Shown here: piece by piece, positions 1-11,020 of the stretch
Position numbering within the stretch: position 1 is the stretch's first letter
Layout: every line of letters starts with the position of its first letter
Source: Plantago major
Taxonomy: Eukaryota > Streptophyta > Magnoliopsida > Lamiales > Plantaginaceae
Assembly (NCBI GenBank): GCA_026545765.1
Contig: JAIFAC010000129.1
Span: 62,001 to 126,000 of the forward strand
Direction: 5' to 3'
Length of the DNA stretch: 64,000 nt
Translations under genes and position numbers: made by a program
The notes under the pieces: generated by a model
Databases searched by the model: none
Seen by the model: only the letters and a program-made list of their open reading frames with translations
Told to the model about the DNA's origin: nothing

Positions 1-2
1 CA

Positions 3-1990
3 AGACGGACAGCACGAACTAGTGCTGCAGGCGTAGGGACTCCTCCACCACGTCCACGTGGGCACCCGCCCACCCGGGGACGAAGGGCCCCTGTGGCTGG
101 AAGGAGATATTCGAGCGATGGGCGCACATCCAGCCCATCCTTAGATGAGGGAAGAGACTCTCCGCACAGGGGAGTCCAAAGTGTTCCTGAGAATGTTGTG
201 CCTGCGGACCATGGAGAGGGGGTCATACGAGTTTCTCCGACAGAAGCTCAAGACCCCGCTACAGGTTAACAGTTTACTATGCCCGATGGTCGCATTGTCC
301 GCACTAGTGACCTCGGACTAAGTGAAACTCAGTTTGATAGAATGCTCACGATAATCCAAGGATGCCTAGGGTCTAACAATTCCCATCCTCAGCAATCCAC
401 TCCGCCAGTGGCTACTCCGGTTCAAGCAGAGCCTGCGTTATCAAGAAACAGGCAACGTCCGATCCAACAGAGGTTGGGGAATCAGCTACCTCAAGAGGAT
501 TTGCAAAACCTTCTAGATCGGAGGCATCTTCCTCTCAAGATCGGGGTGAGGGAAGCCCGAATGGAAGGAGAGAGTATCAAGAGGGGGATAATAGGCATCC
601 AGGAGTTCTGCGACAAGCACCTCCGAGAGACAGAGATCATGTAGCAGAAACCATTCCAGTGGTCCGTTTAGATGAACACCCCACAGATGTAGCAGTTAAT
701 CCGAGGACACAAGATATCATGACTGCTGAGGAAATCTACGCTCAGTAAAAAGCCTTAGAGGCCCAGATTCTGAACCTCGGACGCTTGGTAAAAGACCATG
801 AGCAGATAACTACTAGTGCACCAAATCCTTTGTGCGATGACATCATTAGAGAAAAGGAAAGGAACAGAAACTCGGATAAAGTGATTCCGAACTTGGAATA
901 CTATTACGGGGATACTTGTCCCGTTGGTCCCTGACAAGGTATAACAGCAAGATGGATTCCAAGGGGATGAGCGACAATACAAAAGCTCTTACGTTCTCAT
1001 CTACTCTCTTCGGAACAGCTATGGATTGGTACACCGCTTTGCCGAACAAGTCGATAAGGTCATATTTAGACCTCTCTTCTAAGTTCCTGGCACGATTTGG
1101 AAAATCAAAAAGGAGAAAGCGTACCGTAGAGCACCTGGCCGAGGTTATACAAAGGGAGCAAGAAGATCTTCGGACTTTCTTAGATCGCTTTAATACAAAG
1201 GTCCTCTGGGTTGAGCCCCACAGTATTAAAGAACGGGTCCGTCACCTGTATGCTAATACTTACAACTCCGAGCTCCGAAGGAAACTTTCCAGCTAGGAGG
1301 TAAGAAGCGAGAAACACTTGGACGACATCTGTGAAGAGGAGATGTACGGGGAGGAATATCGAAGGAATGTTCTAGTCCGAGCTGGTTCAAAGAAAGGAAA
1401 GGAGCCGCTGAAACAAGAACAACGCCAGGGGAAGTTTGACCCAAAGAAGGATCACAGGGATAAAGGTATCTACAGAGAGAGGATTCCGCCAAGAAGATTC
1501 GCGGACTACACTTGCCTCAACATACCAAGATCCGACATCTTGGCGACCATTGTTGAGAGAAAGCTGGATGTCCAATGGCCGAAGCCATCTCATAATCGGA
1601 AGAACAAGAATGCGAAAGGATATTGCAAGTTTCACAAGAGCCGAGGTCACGAGATCGATGACTGTATTCAACTGAAAACGGAGGTTGAACATTTGATAAG
1701 AGAGGGAAAACTGGAAGAGCACATCTATACGTATGAACCTTCTAGATATGATAAGACGAAACAAAAGAGGCATGATAGAGCTACAGAGCCGCCACCTCGT
1801 CCTCTATACTTGCCACCTCCACGACCCAACCATCCGTCTCGCACGGACCGACATCCATACAGGTACGCTGATGACGTTGAAATGGAGAACGCTCCATACA
1901 GTGGAGTGATCAACACCATCGTAGGCGGACCAACTGGGGGCAATAGTAGGAACCCGAGAGAACGGACAGCTCAGAATCTCCAGAACAATG
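3..1990 (+). pseudogene. gag: gag of Tat element E1 (broken)
   Basis: Capsid/nucleocapsid polyprotein. The reading frame is already open at base 3, so the start is outside the window. A Pro/Arg-rich N-terminal part is interrupted by a TAA near 269. The Retrotrans_gag core is at 916-1296 (WYTALPNKSI, then a Leu-rich stretch ending in LRTFLDRF). A basic linker leads to a knuckle at 1618-1665 with the pattern C-x2-H-x4-H-x4-C, followed by QLKTEVEHLIREGKLEE, a hallmark of Tat gag. Frame breaks lie near 540-650, 745 and 1297 by comparison with E2. The frame runs on into the protease, so gag and pro were probably made as one product. Confidence 0.85.
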
Positions 1991-2043
1991 ACAGATCGTA
2001 TGCTGCTCCAGCAATTCGAGGGACAAACGCCATATCCTTTGAT

Positions 2044-4140
2044 GATAGCGAGATCCCTCCTCCTACGGCAGGAGGAGAAGACATTGACGATCCGGATGTT
2101 CCGCTGGTGGTTTCTTTAACCATTGCAACTTATCGGGTAAACAAGATCCTGGTAGACACGGGGAGTTCCTCGAACATCATCTCCAAATCGGCAATGGATC
2201 AGATGAATCTGGGAAAAATCCGATATGAGAGAGTCAACACCTCCATATTAGTGTTCGGAGGAGGTACTGTCCGTCCTTTAGGAAGTGTCATACTTCACGT
2301 TTCACTTGGGACGCATCCCACAAGAGTGACACAGCAAGTCCGTTTTGTAGTGGTGGACCGAACTTTCGACTACAATGCTATCTTCGGTCGTCCGGGACTC
2401 AATCAATTCCAAGCTATACCTTTCACTCTCCATAATAGGATGAAATTCCCAACCCCGTGCGGAGTTGGAGAGGAGGTAGGGAACATCCGAGAAGCTTGGG
2501 AGTGCTATATTATGTCCACAAGGAGAGCATCTGTGCCTGTGTTGGCAGTAACGGTGACCCCTGACCCGCCAGTTCTTCCGGCTAAAAAGGAGAATCCGCA
2601 TATTGGAGTAGGGAACCAGAAGGAGAAGTTTCCTAAAACTGTATGAATCGAGCCTCATGAAACTCTCAAGGAAGTTGAGCTTGTTGTTGGAATCCCGGAT
2701 AAGAAGACTAGAATCGGAACAGAGATGAATGCGGAGGTGGAAATGAAGCTTATTGCTTTTCACCGAGATAAAAGTGATGTGTTTGCTTGGAGTACCGATG
2801 ACCTAAAGGGGATAGATCCGAGGATAACTGTTCATTGTCTGAACATGGATCCCTCGATCAAATACATCCGTCAAAAGAGAAAAGATTTCGGTCGATCAAG
2901 GATGCCATCATATCCGCTGAAGTTGATCGAGTCCTGAAAGCAGGGCATATCGAAGAGGTCCGTTATTCTGATTGGGTTTGCAACGTGGTTCTGGTAGAGA
3001 AATCGCCAGGCAAATGGCGGATGTGTAATGATTTCACCAGGCTAAACAAGTTCTGCCCAAAAGATCCGTACCCTTCGCCACAGATAGATCAATTAGTTGA
3101 CTCCACGTCCGGATGTGCGTTACTGAGTTTCATGGAAGCATACCAAGGTTTTTACCAAATTAGGATGGCCACGGAGGACATCAAGAAAACAGCTTTCTTC
3201 GCTACAGGGGGAGTATAATGTTTCAAGGTGATACCCTTCGGATTGAAAAATGCAGGGGCCACTTACCAACGACTGCTGAGTCAAATGTTCAAGGAAGAAA
3301 TTGGAAAAACTATGGAAGTGTATGTGGATGACATGCTTGTTAAGAGCAAAACTGAAGAACAACATGTGGATCATTTGAACAAGTGCTTTGCTATACTTAG
3401 GAAGTACGGCAGGAAACTGAATCCAGAAAACTGCACCTTCGGAGTGAAAGGAGGAAAGTTCCTCGGATACATGGTCACACAGAGGGATAAGCGCGAATCC
3501 CGAGAAGATCAAGGCAATCCTAGATCTGCCGCATCCGAAGAACCTCAATGAGGTACAACAGCTTATTGGACGTCTTATGTCCTTAAGTCGCTTTATTTCG
3601 CGATCGACGGAGAAGAACCTTCCGTTCTTCAAAATCCTCCGGTACGGAGAGAGCTTTGAATGGACCACGGAATGTTCTGAGGCTTGTGAAAATTTGAAAA
3701 AGTACCTCCACTCCCCTCCACTGCTCTCCAAACCCGTCGAAGGAGAACCACTCTACCTCAACCTAGCAATTACGGAAGAGGCAATGAGTTCCGTATTAGT
3801 ACGGATTCAAGCTAATGATCACTTGCCAATCTACTATCTTAGTAAAGCCCTTGCTGGGGCGGAGACAAGATACGTGAAGATTGAGAAATTTGCATATGCT
3901 TTGGTTTACACCGCAAGACGGTTAAAGCCATACTTCAAGTCTCATAAAATAGTGGTACTAACTGCGGAACCTTTGAAACAGGTCCTGGGAAAGCCCGATC
4001 AATCCGTACGACTCTCTAAGTGCGAGCTGAGTGAATACGACATTTGCTATCAGGCTCTGTCAGCCAAGAAGGCTCAAGTCGTCGCCGATTTCTTAGCGGA
4101 GTACCCTGAAGTGGATTCAGAGAAAGTCCCGGTCAAATAG
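2044..4140 (+). pseudogene. pol: protease-RT-RNase H of Tat element E1 (broken)
   Basis: First part of Pol. The aspartic protease is seen as ILVDTGSSSNIIS (DTG codons at 2155-2163). RT follows at about 2940-3530 with CNDFTRLNKFCPKDPYP, GLKNAGATYQ and the catalytic YVDD at 3321-3332. The first RT catalytic Asp, present in E2 (FVDAYQGF), is Glu here (FMEAYQGF, codon 3135-3137). RNase H covers about 3577-4090. A TGA at 2644-2646, frame changes near 2900, a TAA at 3216 and a frame change near 3490 break the reading. Enzymatic activity is not expected. Confidence 0.9.
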
Positions 4141-4810
4141 GCATTTGAATGCCTAATCACCAAGCAGATTGTCCGTAAGCCAGTTCCGCCAATGGTCAAC
4201 CCAGAAAATCTCGAGGATGTTCAGTTTATAAATCAGTCCCTGTCTGCATCGTATGAGGAAACCTGGGTCAGCCAAATGTTCCTTCTTGACGATATCACAA
4301 GGAGATCTGGTACTGAAAACTCTGATCCGAATATCAAAGAGAAGGAGGAACAAAAGTTGGAATCTCGGGAGCTTACAGAAGATCTCCAAACCAAAAAACA
4401 TCCTTATGATGTTTGGACATTGGAAGTGGATGGTTCCTCCACTAGAAGAGTGGGAGGGATTGGAATCTATCTTAAAAGCCCTGATGGCGCGGAACTCGAC
4501 TACGCGATATCCTTGGAATTCAAAGTCACCAATAATGAGGCTGAGTATGAAGCGCTGTTAGTCGGGCTACTTTTGGCCAAGTCCCTGAAGGTACGGAAAA
4601 CTCAAGGCTTACATGGACTCACAGTTGGTTGAAGCCCAATTTTCAGGAACTTTTGCCACAAAAGGTCCTTCGATGATCAATTATCTTGAACTACTCAAGC
4701 AAGAAGTCAGCCTCTTTGAGATTTTACCCTGGAGAAGTTTGACAGGGCCTGGAACGAAAGAGCGGACGCTCTGGCAAAATACGCATCCGCAACAGCTGCT
4801 CTAGACACGA
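4141..4810 (+). pseudogene. archaeal-type second RNase H (aRNH) of E1
   Basis: Second RNase H domain between the pol RNase H and integrase, the feature that separates the Tat lineage from most plant gypsy elements. Visible core: WTLEVDGSSTRRVGGIGIYL at about 4414-4473, then FKVTNNEAEYEALLVGL (Asp, Glu and Asn-Asn-Glu-Ala-Glu-Tyr positions of the family). The frame breaks near 4600 and continues in another frame to the alanine-rich end near 4800. E2 has the same domain in one frame (15076-15480), which shows that the E1 frame change is a lesion. Confidence 0.82.
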
Positions 4811-4868
4811 GGAAAGTAATCCTACTCACTATTACTGACTCATCCGTCATGAGTCCCAATCGACCGTC

Positions 4869-5702
4869 ATGATAACTGGTACGGGAAGAAACTGGATGAC
4901 CGACATCTTTAGTTATCTCAAAGACGGGTCACTACCAGCTGATCCGAAGGAGTCAAGGAGGGTGCAGTGCCGAGCTAACAGATACTTTATACTAGTAGAA
5001 GATTTGTACAAGAGATCTTTTGCTGGGACTTATTTGAGGTGTTTGGGACCGCAAGAAGCAAAGAATGTGCTGGAAGAAATTCACAGCGGAAGCTGCAGAA
5101 GTCATTCCGGGGGACGAACTCTTGCTCAGAAAATCATTCGACAAGGCTACTACTGGCATACCGTTGATAAGGATTCCGCCAGCTACGCCCGCAGATGCCC
5201 TGATTGCCAATATTATGCGAACATTCCCCATCGTCCGACACATCCTATGATTCCGTCAATCATAGCATGTCCGTTTGATCAGTGGGGCATCGATATTGTC
5301 GGACCGTTCCCAAGGGGAACTCAACAGAAGAAATTCCTAATTGTGGCCGTGGAATATTTCACCAATTGGGTAGAAGCTGAAGCCGTGGCAACCATTACGG
5401 AAATTCGAGTGCGGACCTTCATTTGGAAAAACATCATTTGTCGCTTTGGCCTACCCAGAGTTCTTGTCTCGGACAATGATGCCCAATTTTCAGGCAACAG
5501 GCTCAAGGAATGGTTGGCGTCCTTCAAGAATGAACAACGTTTCACATCTGTTGGACATCCACAAGCTAATGGACAAGCTAAGTCCACAAACAAGAAAATT
5601 GTTAAGATCCTGGAAAAACGACTGAGAACTTCTCAAGAAATTTGGGCAGATGATCTGGATGGCGTACTGTGGGCTCATCGTACCACTGCACGGACCGCGG
5701 AT
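4869..5702 (+). pseudogene. int: integrase of Tat element E1, truncated, catalytic Glu lost
   Basis: Zinc-binding N-terminus (HSGGRTLAQKIIRQGYYW, then RRCPDCQYY) and rve core with QWGIDIVGPFP and VSDNDAQF supplying the two catalytic Asp. The third catalytic residue is replaced: GQAKS here against GQAES in E2, with the Lys codon at 5581-5583. The core stops at about 5702, where E1 jumps to sequence that in E2 lies about 2.4 kb further on (near 18808). The C-terminal GPY/F module is therefore missing. The tail of the reading frame after 5702, to 5834, is not integrase. Confidence 0.88.
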
Positions 5703-5712
5703 CAGAAAGATA
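5690..5712. other. Internal deletion junction in E1
   Basis: Left of about 5702 the sequence matches E2 at about 16340-16360 (integrase); right of it, it matches E2 from about 18808 onward. About 2.4 kb present in E2 is absent. Both flanks carry a short GGACCG / TCCGAGG-like stretch at the joint, fitting illegitimate recombination at microhomology. The lost part holds the integrase C-terminus and two antisense ORF candidates. Confidence 0.8.
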
Positions 5713-5979
5713 ATGGTTTGATTGTTCTGCATCAGACGCCATCCAAAGTGATCCGTGTTTGTAAGAGATGCGTATTCTATGATAACCGAGCATACGAACG
5801 ATGGATAGAAGGAAATAAAGAGAAAAGCAAGTAATGATTCAAAAACACGGAAGCATGGCTCCGTAGAAAGTTACTACGAAGGAAGAAAGAGTAAATATTG
5901 TACATGGCAACATTCCGTGCCATCAAAAGATTACAATTCAAAATATTACAGATTACTCACGGGGCGTACCCCGGACTTC

Positions 5980-8819
5980 TCACTGGGGGGCAGGTTGGCT
6001 CGGACCACCTTCTTCGGCTTGAGGAGGATTGGTGAAAGACGGGTTGGCAGTGGCACGTGCTGCAAGGGATTCAGCAATTTCGAACAGGTTGAAATCCGCA
6101 TCATGGCCAACGACCCGAGCAGGCATAAAGTACTAGTCCTTTAGGAAAGCCATGTAGTTATCAAAAGGTACGAAACATACCTTTCGGAGGGCATCTGGGA
6201 CAGACTTCGGGTGGAAGGGTCCGCTGTTATTGATGTCAATTTCACCTTCCTCGGTGACCAGCTCTGCAAATTCACACGCGGCCAACTGTTCATCCGGCAC
6301 ATTGTCCACAGGGACCTCCACTCCATTAGCATCCGCAGAAGGAATCAATCCTTCCGCCTTCCAACAAGTTTTATGGAAGTAATCCTCGATCGAATCGCCG
6401 ATAGCGGATGAAAACCCATCTAGGCGAGAAGCGTCGGACTTGTCCGCCATGAAAAACATGAAGGAGTCCGACTTCATAAAGTCTCGGCCAGCATCAAGGC
6501 GGGCATATTGGAGGTCCTCAAGGAGGATATCCTTTGAGTCCAGGAAGGCCATCATCGACCTACTGATAAAATTCTCCTGCAAATCCAAGTCCGACTTGAC
6601 CTCCTCCCAGCTAGTCTTCAACTTATTGATCAGTATATCCTTTTCTTTTAGCTGGGCCTCCGCCCGTTTCACCTTCTCCGCCTCATCCGCGGAAGTGGCC
6701 ATAGCCTTGTGCAGATCCTCTTCAATGGTGGCCCGATCACTGGCCTTCCACTGCCTGACCCTGACGAAACATCCGAGCTGCAAGATATCCACATAAATAT
6801 AAGTTATATTTCTATCATACTAAGAACATGGCACGGAAAACATGAACAAGTTACTTACCCGCTGGTATAGCTCATGGAGCTCTCCAACCCGCTCGACCTC
6901 AAGGAGTTCGCGAGCCCGCTCATATTCAATATCGAGAGCAGCTTTGTCGGAGGGCAGGACAGCGGACAGTTGTTGCCTCTTAGCTGCAAGAGAAACATCC
7001 GAGGTTGCTCCCCTCTTCCTCCCCGAGGTTATGGCATCTCGCATCAACACCTCCCGCTGAGGTGCGGATGCGTAAAGTCGGTGGCTGGAGGCAAGTGCCG
7101 CGAGTCGCAGGTTTTGCCCTTATCGGCACCACCAAGGCTCATGGATCTTCTCCACCTTGTTCCGCCTCTCCTCCTCCGCAGGAACATCGCCGCATTTTTG
7201 GGTCCGTCATAGGAGACCATGGACGTATTGATGATTTTGGTCCTCTGGCCAGTGGCGACTTCCAAGGCCTGCTGCTCCCTCTACTGCCTCTTCTTCTCAC
7301 GGAGTTCCGACATAATATAATCGAACCAGTGAGCTGCATAACAAAATAAACGTATCAGCCAAGGACACATAACGGGAGAACGACCGGAATCTCGGAAATG
7401 AAAAATTCACAGCAGGGCATTCAAGAAACAGGACAACATAAATCCTAAGTTAAGGATCCTTACTGAAGTCGGTCTTTCCCCCAACTTCCATGGTGTCAGT
7501 CAGTCCGCACAAGTAGGGCAGCGGCTGACAGATCAGTCCGTGGAACGGATACGTAGGTGGATCGTTCTTCTTATGGATCTCCGCTACCCACGGAGCCACA
7601 TTCTTCGGAAGGGGGTGCCAGTCCGGGATGCTCTCCCTTAAGAACATTTTTGGCAGCCCCCACTGCTCTCGCCTCCTCTCGGACATCCCAGGTTTCAGGG
7701 CCATCCGCACAAAAATGTACTTATCCCACCACTTCGACCCCAAGGAAGAAATGGAGTCGGAAATGAAGTTGTAAGGTTTTCTAGTTACAAAAGTATAAAA
7801 CAGGGGATTCCCCGGACTAAAGGTAACATGGAAGAGCTGCCTAAAGTTCTCAAAATTCACCGGCTGCCCCTTCTTTTTACAAAAAATGATGAAACAAATA
7901 AGGTTACCCAAAGACTATGGGATAACCTGACTCGGACCTATCCCGATATGGTTCAGGATAGGCTTTAGCGCGGGCGCAATAGAGACCTTCCATCCACAAG
8001 CAAAGGCAAATTCGTGCACACACATGTACCCAGCGGTCGGATTGTAAAATAAATGCCTGGGCTTTGGAACCATAATTTCAACGGAATCAGGAATCTCCCA
8101 CTTCCGCCTCCACTCGGGAATGTCCTCAGGCTTAACCATAGACGGACAAGTAGGGAGTAGCCCGTCCGCATTTAACTCTCCGAACTCATCCGCTATCACC
8201 ACAGCGGACGCAGGACGAGGGAATTCAATTCGCGCCGCCTTCGCACCACGACCCTCTATCAATGGAAGATTGGATTGAGCGGACACCGCAGGATGTGACA
8301 CAATCCGACGACCAGAACGTCTCCGCGGGCGAGCGACTGGAGAGGCTTCATCCCCTTCCTCCTCATCATCATCCTCTTCTTCTTCACCATCTTCCTCCTC
8401 CTCCGCCTCGCCACCCTCGGGTCTCCCAGATGTGCTTGGGTTGGACGGACCCATTTCCGCCACAAGACGGTCCTCTTCCCCAGCCTCGAACACTCCCACA
8501 TCGTCAGCTTCCCGACCACTGTCGCCTTCCACTCAGTTTGAGGTTCATTCGGATCCACGGACGCCCCAACACCACCTATGGTCCGAGATCGGACTAGCAA
8601 CCTCGTCTAGCAACATCTCCCTGGCCCACTGCTACGTCCGATTGAGTTTCTGCTGCACCACAGACTCGTTGGCCAGCGTCAAAGTCCTTGGAAGACACGA
8701 GATCCACGAACAGAAAGTCTCCTACGGATGTGGTTAAGTCCGCAGACTCAGTCTCCAAATTTGCTCCGTCATTGTAACCTTGAGCCTCGTGAACGTTTTG
8801 ACTATCGCTCCCGGACATC
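5980..8819 (-). pseudogene. Antisense gene of Tat element E1: putative gypsy-type transposon domain protein
   Basis: Minus-strand gene inside the element. The ATG (MSGSDSQ) is at 8818, one base after an acceptor that closes a 5'-leader intron (8820-9306). Exon 2 runs to 7464: an acidic Glu/Asp-rich stretch, then a domain laid out like Pfam PF04195 (GYMCVHEFAFACGWKV, IGPSQVIP, FCKKKGQPVNFENFRQLFHV, KWWDKYIFVRM). Intron 7334-7463 (130 nt) and intron 6778-6858 (81 nt) have GTAAGG/GTAAGT donors and CAG acceptors and recur in E2. Exon 4 is a Lys/Glu coiled coil ending near 5980 (AEEGGPSQPAPQ then TGA). Lesions: frameshift near 8530, Lys to TAG near 7912, further breaks in exon 3, Trp to TAG at 6133. 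Role unknown; extra antisense ORFs are known in the Tat lineage. Confidence 0.8.
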
Positions 8820-9306
8820 CTAGGGCAGAAGGAAATGGATCAGAAACGACGATTGTGATTGTCCGAGAGTTCATTTATATATCTTATTATGTCAAGACGT
8901 CCGAGCAAAATCCTACCCTATTAGATTTTCTACATGACTTAGTCTCACAACGCTATGGGCACTAAACTCGGCACACAAAGATGCGCCGATGACACTATCA
9001 TTTGTCCTACGCAACACGGTAACAGGGATAACTCACAAGAGACTACGCCAATCGACACCAACAAATAAGCATGCATTATCAAGTTTGGTTACATTGGACA
9101 TGACATACGAGACGAATGAAGGAGATTAGTACGCGATAGCACAATGGAGGAGTATTCCAGCTAAGTATACTACTGAAACCTACCACTAGCAGCATTTGCA
9201 ACCACGGAATCAACAATTGGATATTCAAGCAAGGAAAAAACATACAAGCATGCAGCAAGCATATCGCGAAAACCAGAAACCTCAGGGAGAATTGAGGCGT
9301 ACTTAC

Positions 9307-9508
9307 TTGACAAAGTTGACTTGATAAGCTTGAACGGACGACGAAGCCTCGCTAGCTCTCCGAGGGTACGAATCTGAGGTGGAAATTCCAAGATTTTGCG
9401 AGTTTCAGTTGCTCGGATTGATATGTGATTGCTCGGATTGCTTGACAATCGCTCTGAGTTTTGATGTGGCTAAAGTGTGAAAGCGACAGATGGGATAACT
9501 ATTTATAG
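9307..9508 (-). promoter_or_regulatory. TATA box and leader exon of the E1 antisense gene
   Basis: On the minus strand CTATAAATAG occurs at 9499-9508. The following stretch of about 190 nt contains no ATG and ends at a GTAAGT donor (plus-strand ACTTAC at 9301-9306). Joining this donor to the acceptor at 8820-8821 places MSGSDSQ as the first start codon. The same TATA, leader and donor are found in E2 at 37312-37515, so the arrangement is a property of the family. The start site itself is inferred. Confidence 0.62.
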
Positions 9509-9531
9509 GGGCAATTCGGGAAAGCCAAGAG

Positions 9532-9692
9532 TCACATCACTTGGATTCAAACCCCAACCGTTGATCTCTTCAATCCAACGGGTGTGCCGGTTCACAAGTG
9601 GTTAGTTAACAGTACACCACATTTAAAGTTTCTCAGAGGCATCATATCACTAGGGTTTAAATCCCAACCGTTTATATTTTCAAATCCAACGG
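9532..9692 (+). repeat. Two diverged direct repeats before the 3' LTR
   Basis: A unit of about 50 bp, containing CATCACTTGGATTC and CCCAACCGTTGATCT then AATCCAACGG, is seen at 9532-9582 and in diverged form at 9640-9692. E2 has an equivalent pair near 37540-37590 and 37640-37690. Non-coding. Confidence 0.6.
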
Positions 9693-9895
9693 TCGTACCA
9701 CTTTACCCGGGATCTTTTCCCGTGGGCCGGACAGGCAACTCCTTGGGCCTTTTGAACCACCTTTCATCAGCCCAAGTGAACCATTTCACATATTTGGCCC
9801 AACGGATGACTTCCTATACACTCTTCCATAGAGGACTTCTTCAGATCCTAACTGTAATCGGATCTATATATCTCGGATACAAATACCTTTTCCAT

Positions 9896-9930
9896 CTACA
9901 GTCCGAGCTATTACATAACTCGGACTGTAG
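9896..9930. other. 12-bp perfect hairpin upstream of the LTR
   Basis: CTACAGTCCGAG (9896-9907) and its reverse complement CTCGGACTGTAG (9919-9930) flank an 11-nt AT-rich loop. E2 keeps the fold with two mismatched ends near 37890-37923. It lies between the antisense gene's promoter and the polypurine tract, in the part of the genomic RNA just before the 3' LTR. Confidence 0.6.
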
Positions 9931-10085
9931 AAGGAAAGGGGGAGGGAGAGATATATTGAATTCCTAAGAACACGGACAACGGATCTCGCAAAAAGGAATT
10001 TTTTTCCTGCAGTTAACGATTCGGACACGCTCCACAATACACTTGTTCTTTTCATAGTTGCCAACTATCTTCTACTAAGATACTT

Positions 10086-10103
10086 GGAAACTAGGGGGAC
10101 ATA
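10086..10103 (+). promoter_or_regulatory. Polypurine tract of E1
   Basis: GGAAACTAGGGGGACATA directly precedes the LTR start TGTTGA. A purine-rich, G-run-containing tract at this place is the plus-strand primer of LTR retrotransposons. The same tract precedes the E2 LTR at 38087-38104. Confidence 0.7.
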
Positions 10104-11020
10104 TGTTGACACGGACGTGTGTCCAATCCGTTAAGGGCGCCATAGAGCGTGTCCTAGAGTGCATCAAGGCTGAGATAGCCAATCCAGTACTAGTCCGACC
10201 ATCGAATGGTCCAACCTAAGGGAAACCATTCCAGGTCAACTGGTACTCACAAGTCAACACACCATCACAGCTAGGTCCGACCAAGCTAGGTGGATGACTT
10301 CCGAACCTGACAAAAGGTCACATGGTCCTTCCAAGTACCACAAACTGTCAGTCCTAGGATGCTAAACGTACTAGACGAGAGAATATTGGACGCCACCATC
10401 GCAGTAAGACCAAACGTATATAACAGAACCACTGAGATACTTCCGTGGAACTCTAGGTTCGGACACCTTGAGTTACCCAAGACCAAATTAACCAAGCAGA
10501 CAGATCTGTCTGAGGGACTTATACGGACCCAACGTGTGGAACAGTACTCTCAGAGGGAAAGGTCCAAACTACCCTCCCAGGCCCATTAATTAGTATTGGA
10601 TTACTATTCACTAATGGGCCATGGGCCAAAGGTAGCATTGGTGTCCAAATCTGAGGCATACACTTGGCATCATCTTGTGAGTCACCTCATAAGCATATGA
10701 TAACTATAAATATAGCAAAGGGTCCAAGACCTTAAGGTAAGCGATCACAAAGTGAGGATCCCTATGTCATAAACATTATTGATACCATAACCTTTCTCAT
10801 AACTATTATATTGAGAGCTCCCAACTCTCTCATGAGGAAAGTCTCTTACCGAATTGACATAAGCAATCCGGGTAACCCATTCTAACCCCCCCCCCCCACT
10901 TAGTCCTTTCATGTACTCTAGCTCGGACCAGTATTGCTTCGGACTTCAAGTAGGAGGCGGATCTTAGACTAGTTTGCTTGTAATAGTTTAGTTAGTGTTG
11001 AGAGGTGTTACCCCTCAACA
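10104..11020 (+). repeat. LTR of the Tat family (E1 3' LTR)
   Basis: 917 bp, bounded by the inverted ends TGTTGA and TCAACA. It is homologous over its whole length to 38105-38998 and to the solo LTR 57950-58778, with clear divergence (my reading by eye is somewhere in the 80s per cent). A TATA box (CTATAAATATA) is at 10704-10714, and a run of 12 C lies near 10886. It is followed at once by E2 gag sequence rather than by a primer-binding site. Confidence 0.92.

Larger units (their letters stand above)
1..11020 (+). mobile_element. Tat-lineage Ty3/gypsy element E1 (3' part with LTR)
   Basis: Internal region and 3' LTR of a large Ty3/gypsy retrotransposon; the 5' LTR, primer site and start of gag lie left of the window. 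The order gag, protease, RT, RNase H, second RNase H, integrase, antisense ORF, polypurine tract, LTR is that of the Tat lineage, where the extra archaeal-type RNase H is diagnostic. The gag knuckle has the C-x2-H-x4-H-x4-C form seen in that lineage. E1 is dead: it has frameshifts, stops, an RT catalytic Asp to Glu change, an integrase catalytic Glu to Lys change, and a deletion of about 2.4 kb after the integrase core. It is followed without a gap by a second copy, E2. Confidence 0.92.

Noticed and set aside
5703..5834. Last part of the E1 integrase frame as a fused C-terminal domain
   Set aside because: The sequence matches the non-coding E2 segment near 18810-18930; the open frame after the deletion joint is chance.
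6440..7349. Plus-strand ORFs over the antisense gene (also at 19320-20455 and 35860-36586)
   Set aside because: Shadows of the minus-strand coding exons; they cross the antisense introns and match no family.
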